64,000 nucleotides of DNA, taken from assembly GCF_001425305.1 (NCBI RefSeq), contig NZ_LMEE01000001.1, forward strand, positions 1,833,500 through 1,897,499. The letters run 5' to 3'. The stretch's first letter is position 1. Every line of letters starts with the position of its first letter. The stretch comes from Phenylobacterium sp. Root1290 (GTDB taxonomy: Bacteria; Pseudomonadota; Alphaproteobacteria; Caulobacterales; Caulobacteraceae). Below, one piece after another: positions 42,520 to 51,249 of this stretch. The position numbers and the translations under genes were made by a program. The notes under the pieces were generated by a model. That model ran no database searches, had not been told where the DNA came from, and saw nothing but the letters and a program-made list of their open reading frames with translations.

Positions 42520-43692
42520 ATGCAGAGCTTCCAGCCGCCGCGCCGCATCCTGATGGGGCCTGGCCCCTCCGACGTCAGCCCCCGCGTCCTGGCCGCGCTC
42601 GCCCGTCCGACCATCGGCCACCTGGACCCGCAGTTCCAGGACCTGATGGAAGAGATCAAGGGCGCGCTGGCCCGGCTGTTCAACGCTCCTGACCACGCCT
42701 GCGTCCCGCTGCCCGCGCCCGGCACCGCCGGCATGGAAGCGGCGATCATGAACCTGTTGGAGCCGGGCGACCGCGCGGTCATCGCCATCAACGGGGCCTT
42801 CGGCGGCCGCATGGCCGACATGGCCGACCGCGCCGGCGCCGAGGTCGTGAAGGTCGAGTTCGAGTGGGGCAAGCCGGTCGATCCTGCCGCCATCGAGGAA
42901 GCCCTCAAGGCCGCGCCGACCAAGGTCCTGGCCTTCGTCCACGCCGAGACCTCGACTGGCGCGCGCAGCGATGCGGCGACCCTCTGCGGCCTGGCCCGCA
43001 AGTATGGGGCGCTGTCGATCGTCGACTGCGTGACTTCGCTGGGCGGCATCACCGTCGACGTCGCCGCCTGGGACGCCGACGCGGTCTATTCCGGCACTCA
43101 GAAGTGCCTCTCGGCGCCTCCGGGCCTGTCGCCGATCGCGCTGTCGAAGCGCGCTCAGGAAGCCATCAGCAGCCGCAAGACCAAGGTCCGCAACTGGCTC
43201 TGCGACTTTAATCTGCTGATGAGCTACTGGGGCGGCGACGGCGGCCGCACCTATCACCACACCGCGCCGATCAACGCCCTCTACGGTCTGCATGAAAGCC
43301 TGGTCGCCCTGTTCGAGGAAGGCCAGCAGGCCGTGCTCGTCCGTCACGCGCGCACCCATGAAGCGCTCGCGGCGGGGATCGAGGCGCTGGGCCTGAAGTT
43401 CCTGGTCGCCGAGAAGGACCGCCTGCCGCAGCTCAACGCCGTGATCGTGCCCGACGGCGTCGATGAGGCCGCCGTGCGGACCTACGTCCTCGACAAGTGG
43501 GACCTGGAGATCGGCGCCGGCCTTGGTCCGCTGAAGGGCAAGGTCTGGCGCATCGGCCTGATGGGCGCCTCGGCCACCCCCTGGCACGTTCGCCTCTGCC
43601 TGAACGCGCTGTCCGAGGCGCTCCAGGCGCAGGGCTTCAACGCCGACGCCAAGGCCGGCCTGGCCGCCGCCGACGCGAAGCTGGCTGCCTAG
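42520..43692 (+). CDS. Class V PLP-dependent aminotransferase (alanine/serine-glyoxylate type)
   Basis: A 390-residue fold-type I aminotransferase. LMGPGPSDVSPRVLAAL (about 11-27), APGTAGMEAAIMNLLEPGD (about 66-84), HAETSTGARSD (about 143), VDCVTSLGGITVDVAAWD (about 168-185, with the PLP-binding aspartate) and SGTQKCLSAPPGL near 193 with the Schiff-base lysine. The aminotransferase class V set of alanine-glyoxylate, serine-glyoxylate or serine-pyruvate enzymes share these motifs, so the exact donor is not settled. A palindromic element follows its stop. Confidence 0.92.
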   Translation: MQSFQPPRRILMGPGPSDVSPRVLAALARPTIGHLDPQFQDLMEEIKGALARLFNAPDHACVPLPAPGTAGMEAAIMNLLEPGDRAVIAINGAFGGRMADMADRAGAEVVKVEFEWGKPVDPAAIEEALKAAPTKVLAFVHAETSTGARSDAATLCGLARKYGALSIVDCVTSLGGITVDVAAWDADAVYSGTQKCLSAPPGLSPIALSKRAQEAISSRKTKVRNWLCDFNLLMSYWGGDGGRTYHHTAPINALYGLHESLVALFEEGQQAVLVRHARTHEALAAGIEALGLKFLVAEKDRLPQLNAVIVPDGVDEAAVRTYVLDKWDLEIGAGLGPLKGKVWRIGLMGASATPWHVRLCLNALSEALQAQGFNADAKAGLAAADAKLAA

Positions 43693-43725
43693 ACTTCCTC
43701 TCCGCGCCGACGTCGTCCGCCTAAG

Positions 43726-43862
43726 TGTCATCCCGGTTTGCGAAGCAAGACCGGGACCCATTCGCGCCGGGCGGGCAGAATTGGCCGGGGCCGTGGGCCG
43801 GCCTGCGCCATCCGGTGTTCATGGGTCCCGGTCTTCGGCCTACGGCCGAAACCGGGATGACA
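43726..43862. repeat. Palindromic interspersed element, copy 2
   Basis: 137 bp, framed by TGTCATCCCGG and CCGGGATGACA like the element at 436-570, with the same first 32 bases. The right arm is a long hairpin, CCCGGTcTTCGGCC/GGCCGAAaCCGGG. As with copy 1 it sits between two convergent genes (class V aminotransferase and ABC exporter). Confidence 0.8.
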
Positions 43863-43899
43863 TCCATGATGCAGCTTCCCGCGCTTCGCGCGAGAATCC

Positions 43900-45729
43900 C
43901 TAGATGCTGGCCTGCATCCGGTAGAGCCGCTCATAGGCTCCGCCGGAGGCGATCAGCTCCTCGTGGCTTCCCTGCTCGGCCACGCCCTGGTCGGTCAGCA
44001 CCAGGATGCGGTCGGCGTTCCGGACCGTCGACAGCCGGTGGGCGATGACCAGGGTCGTGCGGTTTCTGGCCAGATCGCCCAGCGCCAGTTGCACGGCCTT
44101 TTCGCTCTCGTTGTCGAGCGCGCTGGTCGCTTCGTCGAAGATCAGGATCGGAGCGTCCTTCAGAAACGCGCGGGCGATGGTCAGCCGCTGCTTCTGCCCG
44201 CCCGACAGCTTCACGCCGCGCTGGCCGATGTCGGTGTCGTAGCCCTTCGGCAATGCGCTGATGAAGTCGTGCGCGTTGGCCCGCCGGGCGGCCTCGATCA
44301 CCTCCTCGTCGCTGGCGTCCGGCCGCCCGTAGCGCAGGTTCTCCGCCACGCTGCCGGCGAACAGATAGACGTCCTGCTGCACCACCGCGACGTTGCGGCG
44401 GAGCGAGCTGAGCGTCAGGTCGCGCACGTCGATCCCATCCACCAGCACCGCCCCCGCGCTCGGCTCGTAGAACCGCGGGATCAGCGAGCAGAGCGTCGTC
44501 TTGCCGACCCCTGACGTGCCCACCAGCGCCACGAACTCGCCGGGTTGGACGTCGAGCGAGACCTGACCCAGCACGTGCGGGCCGTCCTCCTCGTAGCGGA
44601 AGCTGACATTCCGGAACGCGACGGCGCCCCGCGGCCGATCCAGCACGATCGCACCGGGCCGGTCGGGGACCTCGGGCTGGGTCTCCAGGATCTCCATCAT
44701 CCGCGTGAACCCCGTATAGCCCTGCTGCCAGAGCCGCACGAAGTTCGCCAGCCGCTGCACGGGGTCGATCAGCACCGCCACGCACAGCAGGAAGGTCAGC
44801 ATGTCGGCGACGCTCAACTGCGCCTGATGCACGCGGATCGCCCCCGCCACGATGACCACCACGGTGATCAGCTGGGCGAAGGTGGTGGTCCCGACCGAGA
44901 AGTAGGCCTCGCTCTTGTAGCCGGCCCGCCGCGTGTCGAGGAACTTCAGGTTCTCCGCCTCGAAGCGCCGGTTCTCGACATCCTCGTTGGCGAAGGACTT
45001 CACCACCCGGATGCCGGCCAGCGAGTCCTCGACCCGTTCGTTGATCGCTCCGATTTGCCGCTTGGATTGCGTCAGGGCCAGGTTCATCCGGCCATTGAAG
45101 TGCAGGGCGTACATCACCGCGAACGGTACGATCGCCACGATCATCAGGGTCAGCGGCACGTCGAGATAGGCTAGGATCGCGATCGCCCCGACGAACTTCA
45201 GCACCGCGATCGCGAGGTCTTCGGGACCGTGGTGATAGAGCTCGCCCAGGGCGAACAGGTCGTTGGTGATCCGGCTCATCAGCTGCCCGACCCGCTGCTG
45301 GTCGTAGAACCGGAAGGGCAGGGTCTGGCAGTGCTCGAATAGCTCCTTGCGCAGGGCGCTCTCCATCTTCGCGCCCATCATGTGGCCCTGGTAGTCGACG
45401 AACAGCGTCGCCAGGACCTGCACCGCCAGCAGACCCAGCATGATCCCGCCGATGGCGTAGATCTGGTTCAGCACCGCGGGCGTATCGCCCGCCGCGCCGA
45501 GCTGTCGGGTCACATAGTTGGCGCACAGCGGCAGGAACAGCGCCGTCGCTGAGACGAGCACCGCGCAGGCCAGATCCGCCAGGAGCAGCGGAATGTGCGG
45601 CCGATAGTAGGAAACGAATTTCAGCGCCCGGGCGCGAGCCCTGGCGTCGACCGTCCGCGACGGCCGTTGGGTGAGGGGGTTATGCGGCGCGTCTGCTTGC
45701 GCCAGCGCCCCCGGAGTTCGTGATTGCAT
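43900..45729 (-). CDS. ABC exporter, fused permease and ATPase (MsbA/LmrA-like)
   Basis: A 609-residue half-transporter. Six membrane helices occupy about residues 45-330 with a type IV exporter fold (FDQQRVGQLMSRITND-like intracellular loop, RVVKSFANE). The ATPase domain starts near 365: Walker A GTSGVGKTT near 408, Q-loop VVQQDVYLFAGSV, ABC signature KLSGGQKQR near 508, Walker B PILIFDEATSALD and the H-loop VIAHRLSTVR. It probably forms a homodimer in the inner membrane that exports a lipid, peptide or drug. No strong ribosome site is visible before the ATG at 45729. No neighbour hints at the substrate. Confidence 0.92.
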   Translation of the reverse strand: MQSRTPGALAQADAPHNPLTQRPSRTVDARARARALKFVSYYRPHIPLLLADLACAVLVSATALFLPLCANYVTRQLGAAGDTPAVLNQIYAIGGIMLGLLAVQVLATLFVDYQGHMMGAKMESALRKELFEHCQTLPFRFYDQQRVGQLMSRITNDLFALGELYHHGPEDLAIAVLKFVGAIAILAYLDVPLTLMIVAIVPFAVMYALHFNGRMNLALTQSKRQIGAINERVEDSLAGIRVVKSFANEDVENRRFEAENLKFLDTRRAGYKSEAYFSVGTTTFAQLITVVVIVAGAIRVHQAQLSVADMLTFLLCVAVLIDPVQRLANFVRLWQQGYTGFTRMMEILETQPEVPDRPGAIVLDRPRGAVAFRNVSFRYEEDGPHVLGQVSLDVQPGEFVALVGTSGVGKTTLCSLIPRFYEPSAGAVLVDGIDVRDLTLSSLRRNVAVVQQDVYLFAGSVAENLRYGRPDASDEEVIEAARRANAHDFISALPKGYDTDIGQRGVKLSGGQKQRLTIARAFLKDAPILIFDEATSALDNESEKAVQLALGDLARNRTTLVIAHRLSTVRNADRILVLTDQGVAEQGSHEELIASGGAYERLYRMQASI

Positions 45730-45959
45730 GAACCGTCATGTCCTGTTGCGAGGATTTTCCTTTCTGGCTGGACACGAACGTTCTCATTTCACTCTCCCTG
45801 CGCCGGACGTCGGCGACGCGCGGACTATGCCGCCGCCGCCGCGCATGGGCAACCGGCGTTATCTTTCGGGCATACGGCTTTTTCGATTCCCAAGCCTGCG
45901 CCGGGGCGTAACGTGCCGGCCAAGCCCGCCGTCATGAGCGGGCGCCCGGGAGGCGGCCT

Positions 45960-47405
45960 TTGAGCACAGTTGAAGCCAGCGGGGCGGGCGCGGTCGCCGA
46001 CGTGCCGATCGACGCCGAGATCATGGGCGACGGCCGCCTGAACCGCGGCGGGGTCGCCTGGTCGCTGTTCGAAGGCGCCCGCAACCCGTACGTCATCCTG
46101 ATCACCATCTACATCTTCATGCCCTACGTCGCCGGCGTGATGGTCGGCGATCCGGTGCGCGGCCAGGAGGTGATCTCCCAGTGGAGCCAGTACGCCGGCT
46201 GGGCGGTGATGCTCACCGCGCCGCTGCTCGGCGCCTCCATCGACCAGCTCGGCCCGCGCAAGGGCTGGCTGGCCCTGATCGTCGGCCTGATGGTTCCGAT
46301 GATCCTCGCGCTGTGGTGGGCCAAGCCGGACCAGAGCGGACTGACCATCACCATGGTCATGCTGCTGACCACCGCCATCGGCCTGTTGTTCGCGTTCAGC
46401 GAGGTGCTGCACAATTCGCTGCTGGTTCGCGCCGCCGGGCTGAACGCCGCGCACAAGGCCTCCGGCCTGGCGCTGGCGCTCGGCAACTTCACCTCGGTGG
46501 TGGCGCTGGGCTTCACCGCCTGGGCCTTTGCGCTGCCGGGCAAGGTCGATTGGGCCTGGGTGCCGAAGACGCCGTTGTTCGGCCTCGACCCGGCCAGCCA
46601 TGAGCCCGAGCGCGTGGTCGCCCTGCTGGCCGCCGGCATCTTCGCGCTCGGCGCCCTGCCGCTCTTCCTGTTCACGCCCGACGCGCCGAAGACCGGCATT
46701 CCGATGCTGAGCGCGTTCCGCAACGGCGCGGTCCAGCTGGTGCGGATGGTCGCCACCGTGCGCCGCTACAAGGATGCGGCGATCTACCTGGTCAGCCGGA
46801 TGTTCTACGTCGACGGCATGAACGCCATCCTCATCTACGCCGGGCTCTACGCCATCGGGGTGATGAAATGGGGCGCGCTGGAGATGCTGATGTACGGCAT
46901 CGTGCTCTCGATCCTGGCGGTGTTCGGCGGCTTCGTCGGTCGCTGGCTGGACGCCGGCCTTGGCCCCAAGGGCGCGGTGCGGGTCGAGATCTTCATGTCG
47001 CTGCTCGGCATCATCGCCATGCTCGGCATGGCGCCCGACCGCATCCTCTATTTCTGGGCCTTCGACGCGGCCGCCCATCCGCCGATGTGGGACGGGCCGG
47101 TGTTCCGCACCCTGCCGGAGTGGATATTCATCCTGATCGGCTTCTCCAACGCCGTGTTCATCACCGCCCAGTACGCCTCCAGCCGCACCATGCTGACGCG
47201 GATCACGCCGCCCGATCAGACCGGCGCCTTCTTCGGGGTCTACGCGCTCTCAGGCGTCGCCACCGGCTGGCTGGGCCCGATGATGGTCAACTGGGGCACC
47301 AAGGCGACCCACAGCCAGCAGGGCGGCTTCGCCATGGTCACCATCCTGCTGGCCATCGGCTTCGTCGGCCTGCTGTTCGTGCGTGGAGGCGGCCGCCGCA
47401 TCTGA
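45960..47405 (+). CDS. MFS transporter, Atg22/UMF1-like
   Basis: A 481-residue inner-membrane permease with about 12 helices. It opens GGVAWSLFEGARNPYVILITIYIFMPY, the pattern of the Atg22/UMF1 branch, and has the loop LGASIDQLGPRKGWL (motif-A-like). The TTG at 45960 is preceded by GGGAGG, and its TTGA overlaps the stop of a nine-residue ORF (45934-45963), which may provide coupling; an ATG at 46023 is a possible later start, since the intervening residues are not membrane sequence. The substrate is unknown; amino acids are transported by some relatives. The preceding 230 bases (45730-45959) show no gene. Confidence 0.85.
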   Translation: MSTVEASGAGAVADVPIDAEIMGDGRLNRGGVAWSLFEGARNPYVILITIYIFMPYVAGVMVGDPVRGQEVISQWSQYAGWAVMLTAPLLGASIDQLGPRKGWLALIVGLMVPMILALWWAKPDQSGLTITMVMLLTTAIGLLFAFSEVLHNSLLVRAAGLNAAHKASGLALALGNFTSVVALGFTAWAFALPGKVDWAWVPKTPLFGLDPASHEPERVVALLAAGIFALGALPLFLFTPDAPKTGIPMLSAFRNGAVQLVRMVATVRRYKDAAIYLVSRMFYVDGMNAILIYAGLYAIGVMKWGALEMLMYGIVLSILAVFGGFVGRWLDAGLGPKGAVRVEIFMSLLGIIAMLGMAPDRILYFWAFDAAAHPPMWDGPVFRTLPEWIFILIGFSNAVFITAQYASSRTMLTRITPPDQTGAFFGVYALSGVATGWLGPMMVNWGTKATHSQQGGFAMVTILLAIGFVGLLFVRGGGRRI

Positions 47406-47442
47406 CTTCCCCTGCCGCGGCGCTGGGTCTAAGGCCGGCAGC

Positions 47443-48774
47443 ATGCACTGCGTCGCCCAGCTTTCCGCCCCGTGGCGCGAACCGGCGGAGGTCCTCTCGG
47501 CCTTCGCAGGCGAGCCCTGGGCCGTGGGCCTCGTCTCGGGCGGCGCGCGCTGGTCCTATCTGGCCCGCGATCCGGAGGCGACGCTGATCCTGCGCGCCGT
47601 CGACGCCCGCGATCCCTTCGACGCCCTGGCCGTTCTGCTAGGTCCCGCCGCGCCCGCCGCGGAGGACGGCCCCCCGTTCCAGGGCGGCGTCGTCGGCCTG
47701 GCGGCCTACGAACTCGCCGACCGTGTCGAGTCGCTCGGCCTGCCGCGCCAGGACGCCTGGCCCGACCTCGCCGCGGCCCGCTACTTGGCCATTCTCGCCT
47801 TCGACCATCAGGCCCGCATGGTGGTCGCGGTCGGACGCGGCTCGGACCTGCAGCAGGCCGAGGCCCGCGCCAACGCCGCGCTCGCCTGGCTGGACGCTGC
47901 GCCCGTCGCGCCGCGGCAGGAAGTTTTGGCCGGCCCGCTGCAGCCCAGCGATCCCGACGCCTACGAAGCCGCCGTCGCCCAGGTGGTCGACCGCATCCGC
48001 GCTGGAGAGATCTTTCAGGCCAACATCGCGCGCGCCTGGACCGGCGCCCTCGCGCCCGGCGCGCAGCCCTTCGACCTCTTCGCGCGCTTGCTGGCTCAGA
48101 GCGCCGCGCCCTTCGCCGCCTATCTGCGCCTGCCGGGCCTGGCCCTGGTCTCCAACTCACCCGAGCGCTTCCTCAAGGTCCGCGAGGGCCAGGTCGAGAC
48201 CCAGCCGATCAAGGGCACGCGACCGCGCGGCGGTGACCCTGCCGCCGACGCCGCACTCGCCGCCGAGCTGCTGGCCAGCGACAAGGACCGGGCCGAGAAC
48301 CTGATGATCGTCGACCTGATGCGCAACGACCTGGCCCGCGTCTGTGCGGCCGGCAGCGTCAGGGTCCCCAGCCTCTGGGCGCTGGAGAGCTTCGCCAACG
48401 TCCACCACCTGGTCTCGACCGTCACCGGCCGCCTGGCCGAGGGGCAGGGCGCGCTCGACCTGCTGCGCGCGGCGTTCCCGCCTGGCTCCATCACCGGCGC
48501 GCCCAAGGTCCAGGCCATGAAGGTCATCGCCGCCCTGGAGACCCCGCGCGGTCCCTATTGCGGCTCGCTGTTCTGGGCCGGCTTCGACGGCGCGCTCGAT
48601 TCCAGCGTGCTGATCCGCACCGCCGCCTGCACCGAGACCGCCGGCGGCTGGGCGGTGGAGGCGAGGGCGGGCGCCGGCATCGTCGAGGCCAGCGAGCCCG
48701 TCGCCGAGCGTCTCGAGACCGAAGCCAAGATCGCCGCCCTGGTTCGCGCCCTGACGCAGGAGCCCTGCCCATGA
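47443..48774 (+). CDS. pabB: Aminodeoxychorismate synthase component I
   Basis: Makes 4-amino-4-deoxychorismate from chorismate and ammonia for folate synthesis. 443 residues. The chorismate-binding domain has DAYEAAVAQVVDRIRAGEIFQANIAR (about 175-200), the LVSNSPERFLKV segment, QPIKGTRPRG near 252, ENLMIVDLMRNDLARV near 286 and PGSITGAPKVQAM near 345. The PIKGTRPRG form with lysine is the PabB/TrpE-I distinction that favours PabB. The start ATG at 47443 lies 37 bases after the MFS gene. It overlaps pabC by ATGA; the pair makes p-aminobenzoate. Confidence 0.93.
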   Translation: MHCVAQLSAPWREPAEVLSAFAGEPWAVGLVSGGARWSYLARDPEATLILRAVDARDPFDALAVLLGPAAPAAEDGPPFQGGVVGLAAYELADRVESLGLPRQDAWPDLAAARYLAILAFDHQARMVVAVGRGSDLQQAEARANAALAWLDAAPVAPRQEVLAGPLQPSDPDAYEAAVAQVVDRIRAGEIFQANIARAWTGALAPGAQPFDLFARLLAQSAAPFAAYLRLPGLALVSNSPERFLKVREGQVETQPIKGTRPRGGDPAADAALAAELLASDKDRAENLMIVDLMRNDLARVCAAGSVRVPSLWALESFANVHHLVSTVTGRLAEGQGALDLLRAAFPPGSITGAPKVQAMKVIAALETPRGPYCGSLFWAGFDGALDSSVLIRTAACTETAGGWAVEARAGAGIVEASEPVAERLETEAKIAALVRALTQEPCP

Positions 48775-49535
48775 TCCCTCTCGACGACCGCGGCCTGCTG
48801 CTCGGCGACGGCCTGTTCGAAACTCTGCTGGCGGTGGACGGCGTGCTGGCCGCGCCGGGCCCGCACCTCGATCGCATGGGCGCGGGCTGCGCGACGCTCG
48901 GCCTGCCGCCGCTCGACCGCGATGAGGCCGTACGGCTGATGGGCGAGGCCCTGGGGCGGCTCGACGCCCCCCGCGCGGCGGTGCGCCTCACCCTGACCGC
49001 CGGGTCCGGCGGGCGCGGTCTCGACCGCCCCGATGCGCCGCAGGCGCGGATGTTCGCCACCGCCGCCCCCGCGCCGCGCCCGCGCGAGCCGGCCGACCTG
49101 ATCAGCAGCACCGTGCGCCGCAACGACCTCTCGCCGGCCTCGCGGCTGAAGACGCTCTCCTATCTCGACAACGTCCTGGCGCGGGCCGAGGCGCAGGGCT
49201 CGGGTGTCGACGAGGCGCTGATGCTCAACACCCGCGGCGACGTCGCCTGCGCGGCGGCGGCCAATGTCTTCTGGTTATGGGGCGGGCGGCTCTACACGCC
49301 CAGCCTGGCCTGCGGTGCCCTGGCCGGAACCATGCGCGCGCGGGTGATCGAGGCAGCCAAGGCGATGGGGATCGAGGTCGTGGAAACCCGCTCCGGCGTC
49401 GCCGAGCTGGCGCGGGCGGAGGCGGCGTTCCTGACCAACAGCCTGATCGGCGTGCGGGCGGTCCGTTCGCTCGACGGGTTCGCCTGGGAACCCTCGCCGC
49501 TGGTCGAACGCCTGGCCGCCGCCGTCAGGGGTTGA
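48771..49535 (+). CDS. pabC: Aminodeoxychorismate lyase-type class IV aminotransferase
   Basis: Class IV PLP fold, 254 residues. It begins MIPLDDRGLLLGDGLFETL, the family's entry motif, with RLTLTAGSGGRGL near 72, SRLKTLSYLDNVLARAEA near 125 (catalytic lysine in KTLSYL) and EALMLNTRGDVACAAAANVFWL near 147, where the usual E of N-E/T-RG is D. PabC releases pyruvate from aminodeoxychorismate to give p-aminobenzoate; the ATGA overlap with pabB supports this over a branched-chain or D-amino acid role. Its 3' end overlaps the convergent TadE-like gene by 11 bases. Confidence 0.88.
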   Translation: MIPLDDRGLLLGDGLFETLLAVDGVLAAPGPHLDRMGAGCATLGLPPLDRDEAVRLMGEALGRLDAPRAAVRLTLTAGSGGRGLDRPDAPQARMFATAAPAPRPREPADLISSTVRRNDLSPASRLKTLSYLDNVLARAEAQGSGVDEALMLNTRGDVACAAAANVFWLWGGRLYTPSLACGALAGTMRARVIEAAKAMGIEVVETRSGVAELARAEAAFLTNSLIGVRAVRSLDGFAWEPSPLVERLAAAVRG

Positions 49536-50046
49536 TCAGCTGGATCAGCACGCCGGCGCGGGGCGCCAGGTCCATCTTGTGTCGGAAGGTGAAGGCGCCG
49601 GGCATCATCTGCTGGAAAGGCGTGCGGAACGTATAGAGCGTCTCGGCGCGCAGCACGGCGCCGTTGGGCGTACGCATGCTGGTCGCCACGGTGCCGACGT
49701 TGGTGACCGGAATCGTGCCGCTGGCGCGGGTCCAGCGCGAAACCGGGGTGCCGCTGGCGTTGATCTCGATGCTGGTCACGCGGATGGCCAGTCCGTCGAC
49801 CGGGAACGGCTTCATGATCGCTTCGCTGGCGTTGAAGATGTTGTCGACATCGGCGGCGGACACCTGCGCCTGCTGGGTGACCAGATCCCCGACAGCGGTG
49901 GTGAGGGCGCTGGCCCGGCGGTTTGCCAGCAGCGCCTGGGTCGCCTCGACCATGCCGTAGTAGAGCATCAGTACGATCGGAGCGATGAAGGCGAACTCGA
50001 CGGCGGCCGAGCCGCGGCGGTCGCGGAGCATGTCTCGCGTCAGCAT
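49525..50046 (-). CDS. TadE/TadF-like pilus assembly protein
   Basis: A 173-residue pseudopilin of the Tad pilus system. The N-terminal RDRRGSAAVEFAFIAPIVLML has the prepilin-peptidase-type GxxxxEF motif (G-S-A-A-V-E-F), followed by one hydrophobic helix. The rest is a periplasmic domain with no von Willebrand part, so TadE/TadF rather than TadG. It overlaps the upstream TadE gene by seven bases. The ATG at 50046 is used here; a second ATG five codons later is closer to the helix. Confidence 0.82.
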   Translation of the reverse strand: MLTRDMLRDRRGSAAVEFAFIAPIVLMLYYGMVEATQALLANRRASALTTAVGDLVTQQAQVSAADVDNIFNASEAIMKPFPVDGLAIRVTSIEINASGTPVSRWTRASGTIPVTNVGTVATSMRTPNGAVLRAETLYTFRTPFQQMMPGAFTFRHKMDLAPRAGVLIQLINP

Positions 50047-50660
50047 GAGGTGTTGTTCCCTAGGCGAGGGAGCGCGGGGTTGAACGGCTCGTTGCGGAAC
50101 AACCGGGTCGAGCTGATCATCCGGCCGCCGCTGAAGTTCTGGAACACCGGCCGCAGCAGCGGCGTGACGATCGGCCATTTGAAGTAGGTCGTGACCACCA
50201 CGATGTCTTCGGGATTGCCGGCGCACCAGTTGGTGACCTGCGGATCAAAGGTGTTCGGGTCACGTTCGGGCAGCGCGCTTGCGGCGGCGAAGTTCGCGAA
50301 GGTCCGGCTTTCCACGAACAGCGGGCTGGGATCGGGCTCGCCCGGCGCCGGCGCATCCAGCGTGCACATGGGTTCCAGCCAGCTCATGTTGACGCAGACC
50401 AGTTGGCGGAAGCCCTGCTGGCTGACGGGGGCCCCGCTGGACCCGGCCTGGAACACGCCGGTGCGGATGTTGCGGGCGGCGAAGTCGGTGGCCGTGTCCA
50501 GGGTCGCTGACACCAGCAGGATCATCGCCAGCTCGAGCACGCCGAACATCAGCATCATCAACGGAATGCTGATCAGGGCGAACTCCACCGCCGTCGCGCC
50601 GCGGCGCGAACGTACGAAGCGCCGTATCCAGGCGCGAAGTCGGGTTGCAGAGCGCGTCAT
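50040..50660 (-). CDS. TadE-like pilus assembly protein
   Basis: A 206-residue pseudopilin. Basic N-terminus, then RRGATAVEFALISIPLMMLMFGVLELAMILL with the GxxxxEF processing motif and single membrane helix. The periplasmic domain carries four cysteines (LVCVNMSW, PMCTLD, NWCAGN and the C-terminal SC), which may pair. First of two overlapping TadE-family genes, running away from pilA. The Shine-Dalgarno GGAG five bases before the ATG is inside a 6-bp inverted repeat (50666-50689). They probably act with the cpa genes to the right. Confidence 0.85.
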   Translation of the reverse strand: MTRSATRLRAWIRRFVRSRRGATAVEFALISIPLMMLMFGVLELAMILLVSATLDTATDFAARNIRTGVFQAGSSGAPVSQQGFRQLVCVNMSWLEPMCTLDAPAPGEPDPSPLFVESRTFANFAAASALPERDPNTFDPQVTNWCAGNPEDIVVVTTYFKWPIVTPLLRPVFQNFSGGRMISSTRLFRNEPFNPALPRLGNNTSC

Positions 50661-50665
50661 GGCGT

Positions 50666-50689
50666 CTCCAGGGAGCTTAGCCGCTGGAG
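50666..50689 (-). promoter_or_regulatory. Small hairpin enclosing the TadE Shine-Dalgarno
   Basis: On the minus strand CTCCAG and CTGGAG form a 6-bp stem with a 12-base loop; the second arm contains the GGAG before the ATG at 50660. With a six-base stem this may be chance. Confidence 0.3.
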
Positions 50690-50716
50690 AGTAGCGAAGT
50701 CTGGCTAACTGGAGGT

Positions 50717-51118
50717 TTAAGGCTTGGCTGAATCGCCGCCGCCGGCGTCCTTGTCGCCGCCGGCCCGTTCGCAGCCGCCGGCGCAGGCATACTCCGACAC
50801 GCGCGGACCCCGGATCACCGACACGCGACCGGCCGCCGGCGCGGAGACCACGATCTGGCGCTCCAGCACCGTGCGGCCCAGCTGGTCGATGATGATCAGG
50901 TTGGTGACGCCATAGCCGCGGCCGCTGACCACCGCCTTGCCGGCGTCCAGCACCGCCACGTCGGCGATGGCCGGATTGCCGATCAGCACGTCGCGGGCGC
51001 CCCGGGGCAGTGCCAGCGGCGTGCTCTGATCGATCGGCACCACCAGCGCCGGCGCGGCCTGCGCAGCGCCGGCCAGGGCCGTCAGGGCGAGCGTCAAGGT
51101 TAGGATCGGGCGGCGCAT
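50717..51118 (-). CDS. Pilus assembly N-terminal (CpaC-N-like) domain protein
   Basis: A secreted 133-residue protein: signal peptide ending GAAQA, then a single domain LVVPIDQSTPLALPRGARDVLIGNPAIADVAVLDAGKAVVSGRGYG-type (about 23-70) followed by GVTNLIIIDQLGRTVLERQIVV. This matches the N-terminal beta domain that precedes secretin repeats in CpaC/RcpA, but no secretin core follows. The tail holds a CAGGC pair and a Gly/Asp/Lys-rich end. It lies 56 bases upstream of, and in line with, the TadE genes, and is divergent from pilA. It may help the CpaC secretin or bind pilus parts in the periplasm. Confidence 0.78.
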   Translation of the reverse strand: MRRPILTLTLALTALAGAAQAAPALVVPIDQSTPLALPRGARDVLIGNPAIADVAVLDAGKAVVSGRGYGVTNLIIIDQLGRTVLERQIVVSAPAAGRVSVIRGPRVSEYACAGGCERAGGDKDAGGGDSAKP

Positions 51119-51249
51119 GGGCGGTTCCGAGTGAAAGCTTCGAGCCGAGAGTCGATTGGAATGGTCAATAAAGCCTGAACATTCCAGCCCTCGCGTGCGC
51201 GAGAATCATTATGTCAAAACGCGAAAATCGCCCGATTTCGGCGTCTTGG

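Noticed and set aside
45934..45963. Nine-residue leader ORF overlapping the MFS TTG start
   Set aside because: MSGRPGGGL has no regulatory signature; the TTGA overlap may be chance, so it is only mentioned in the MFS entry.
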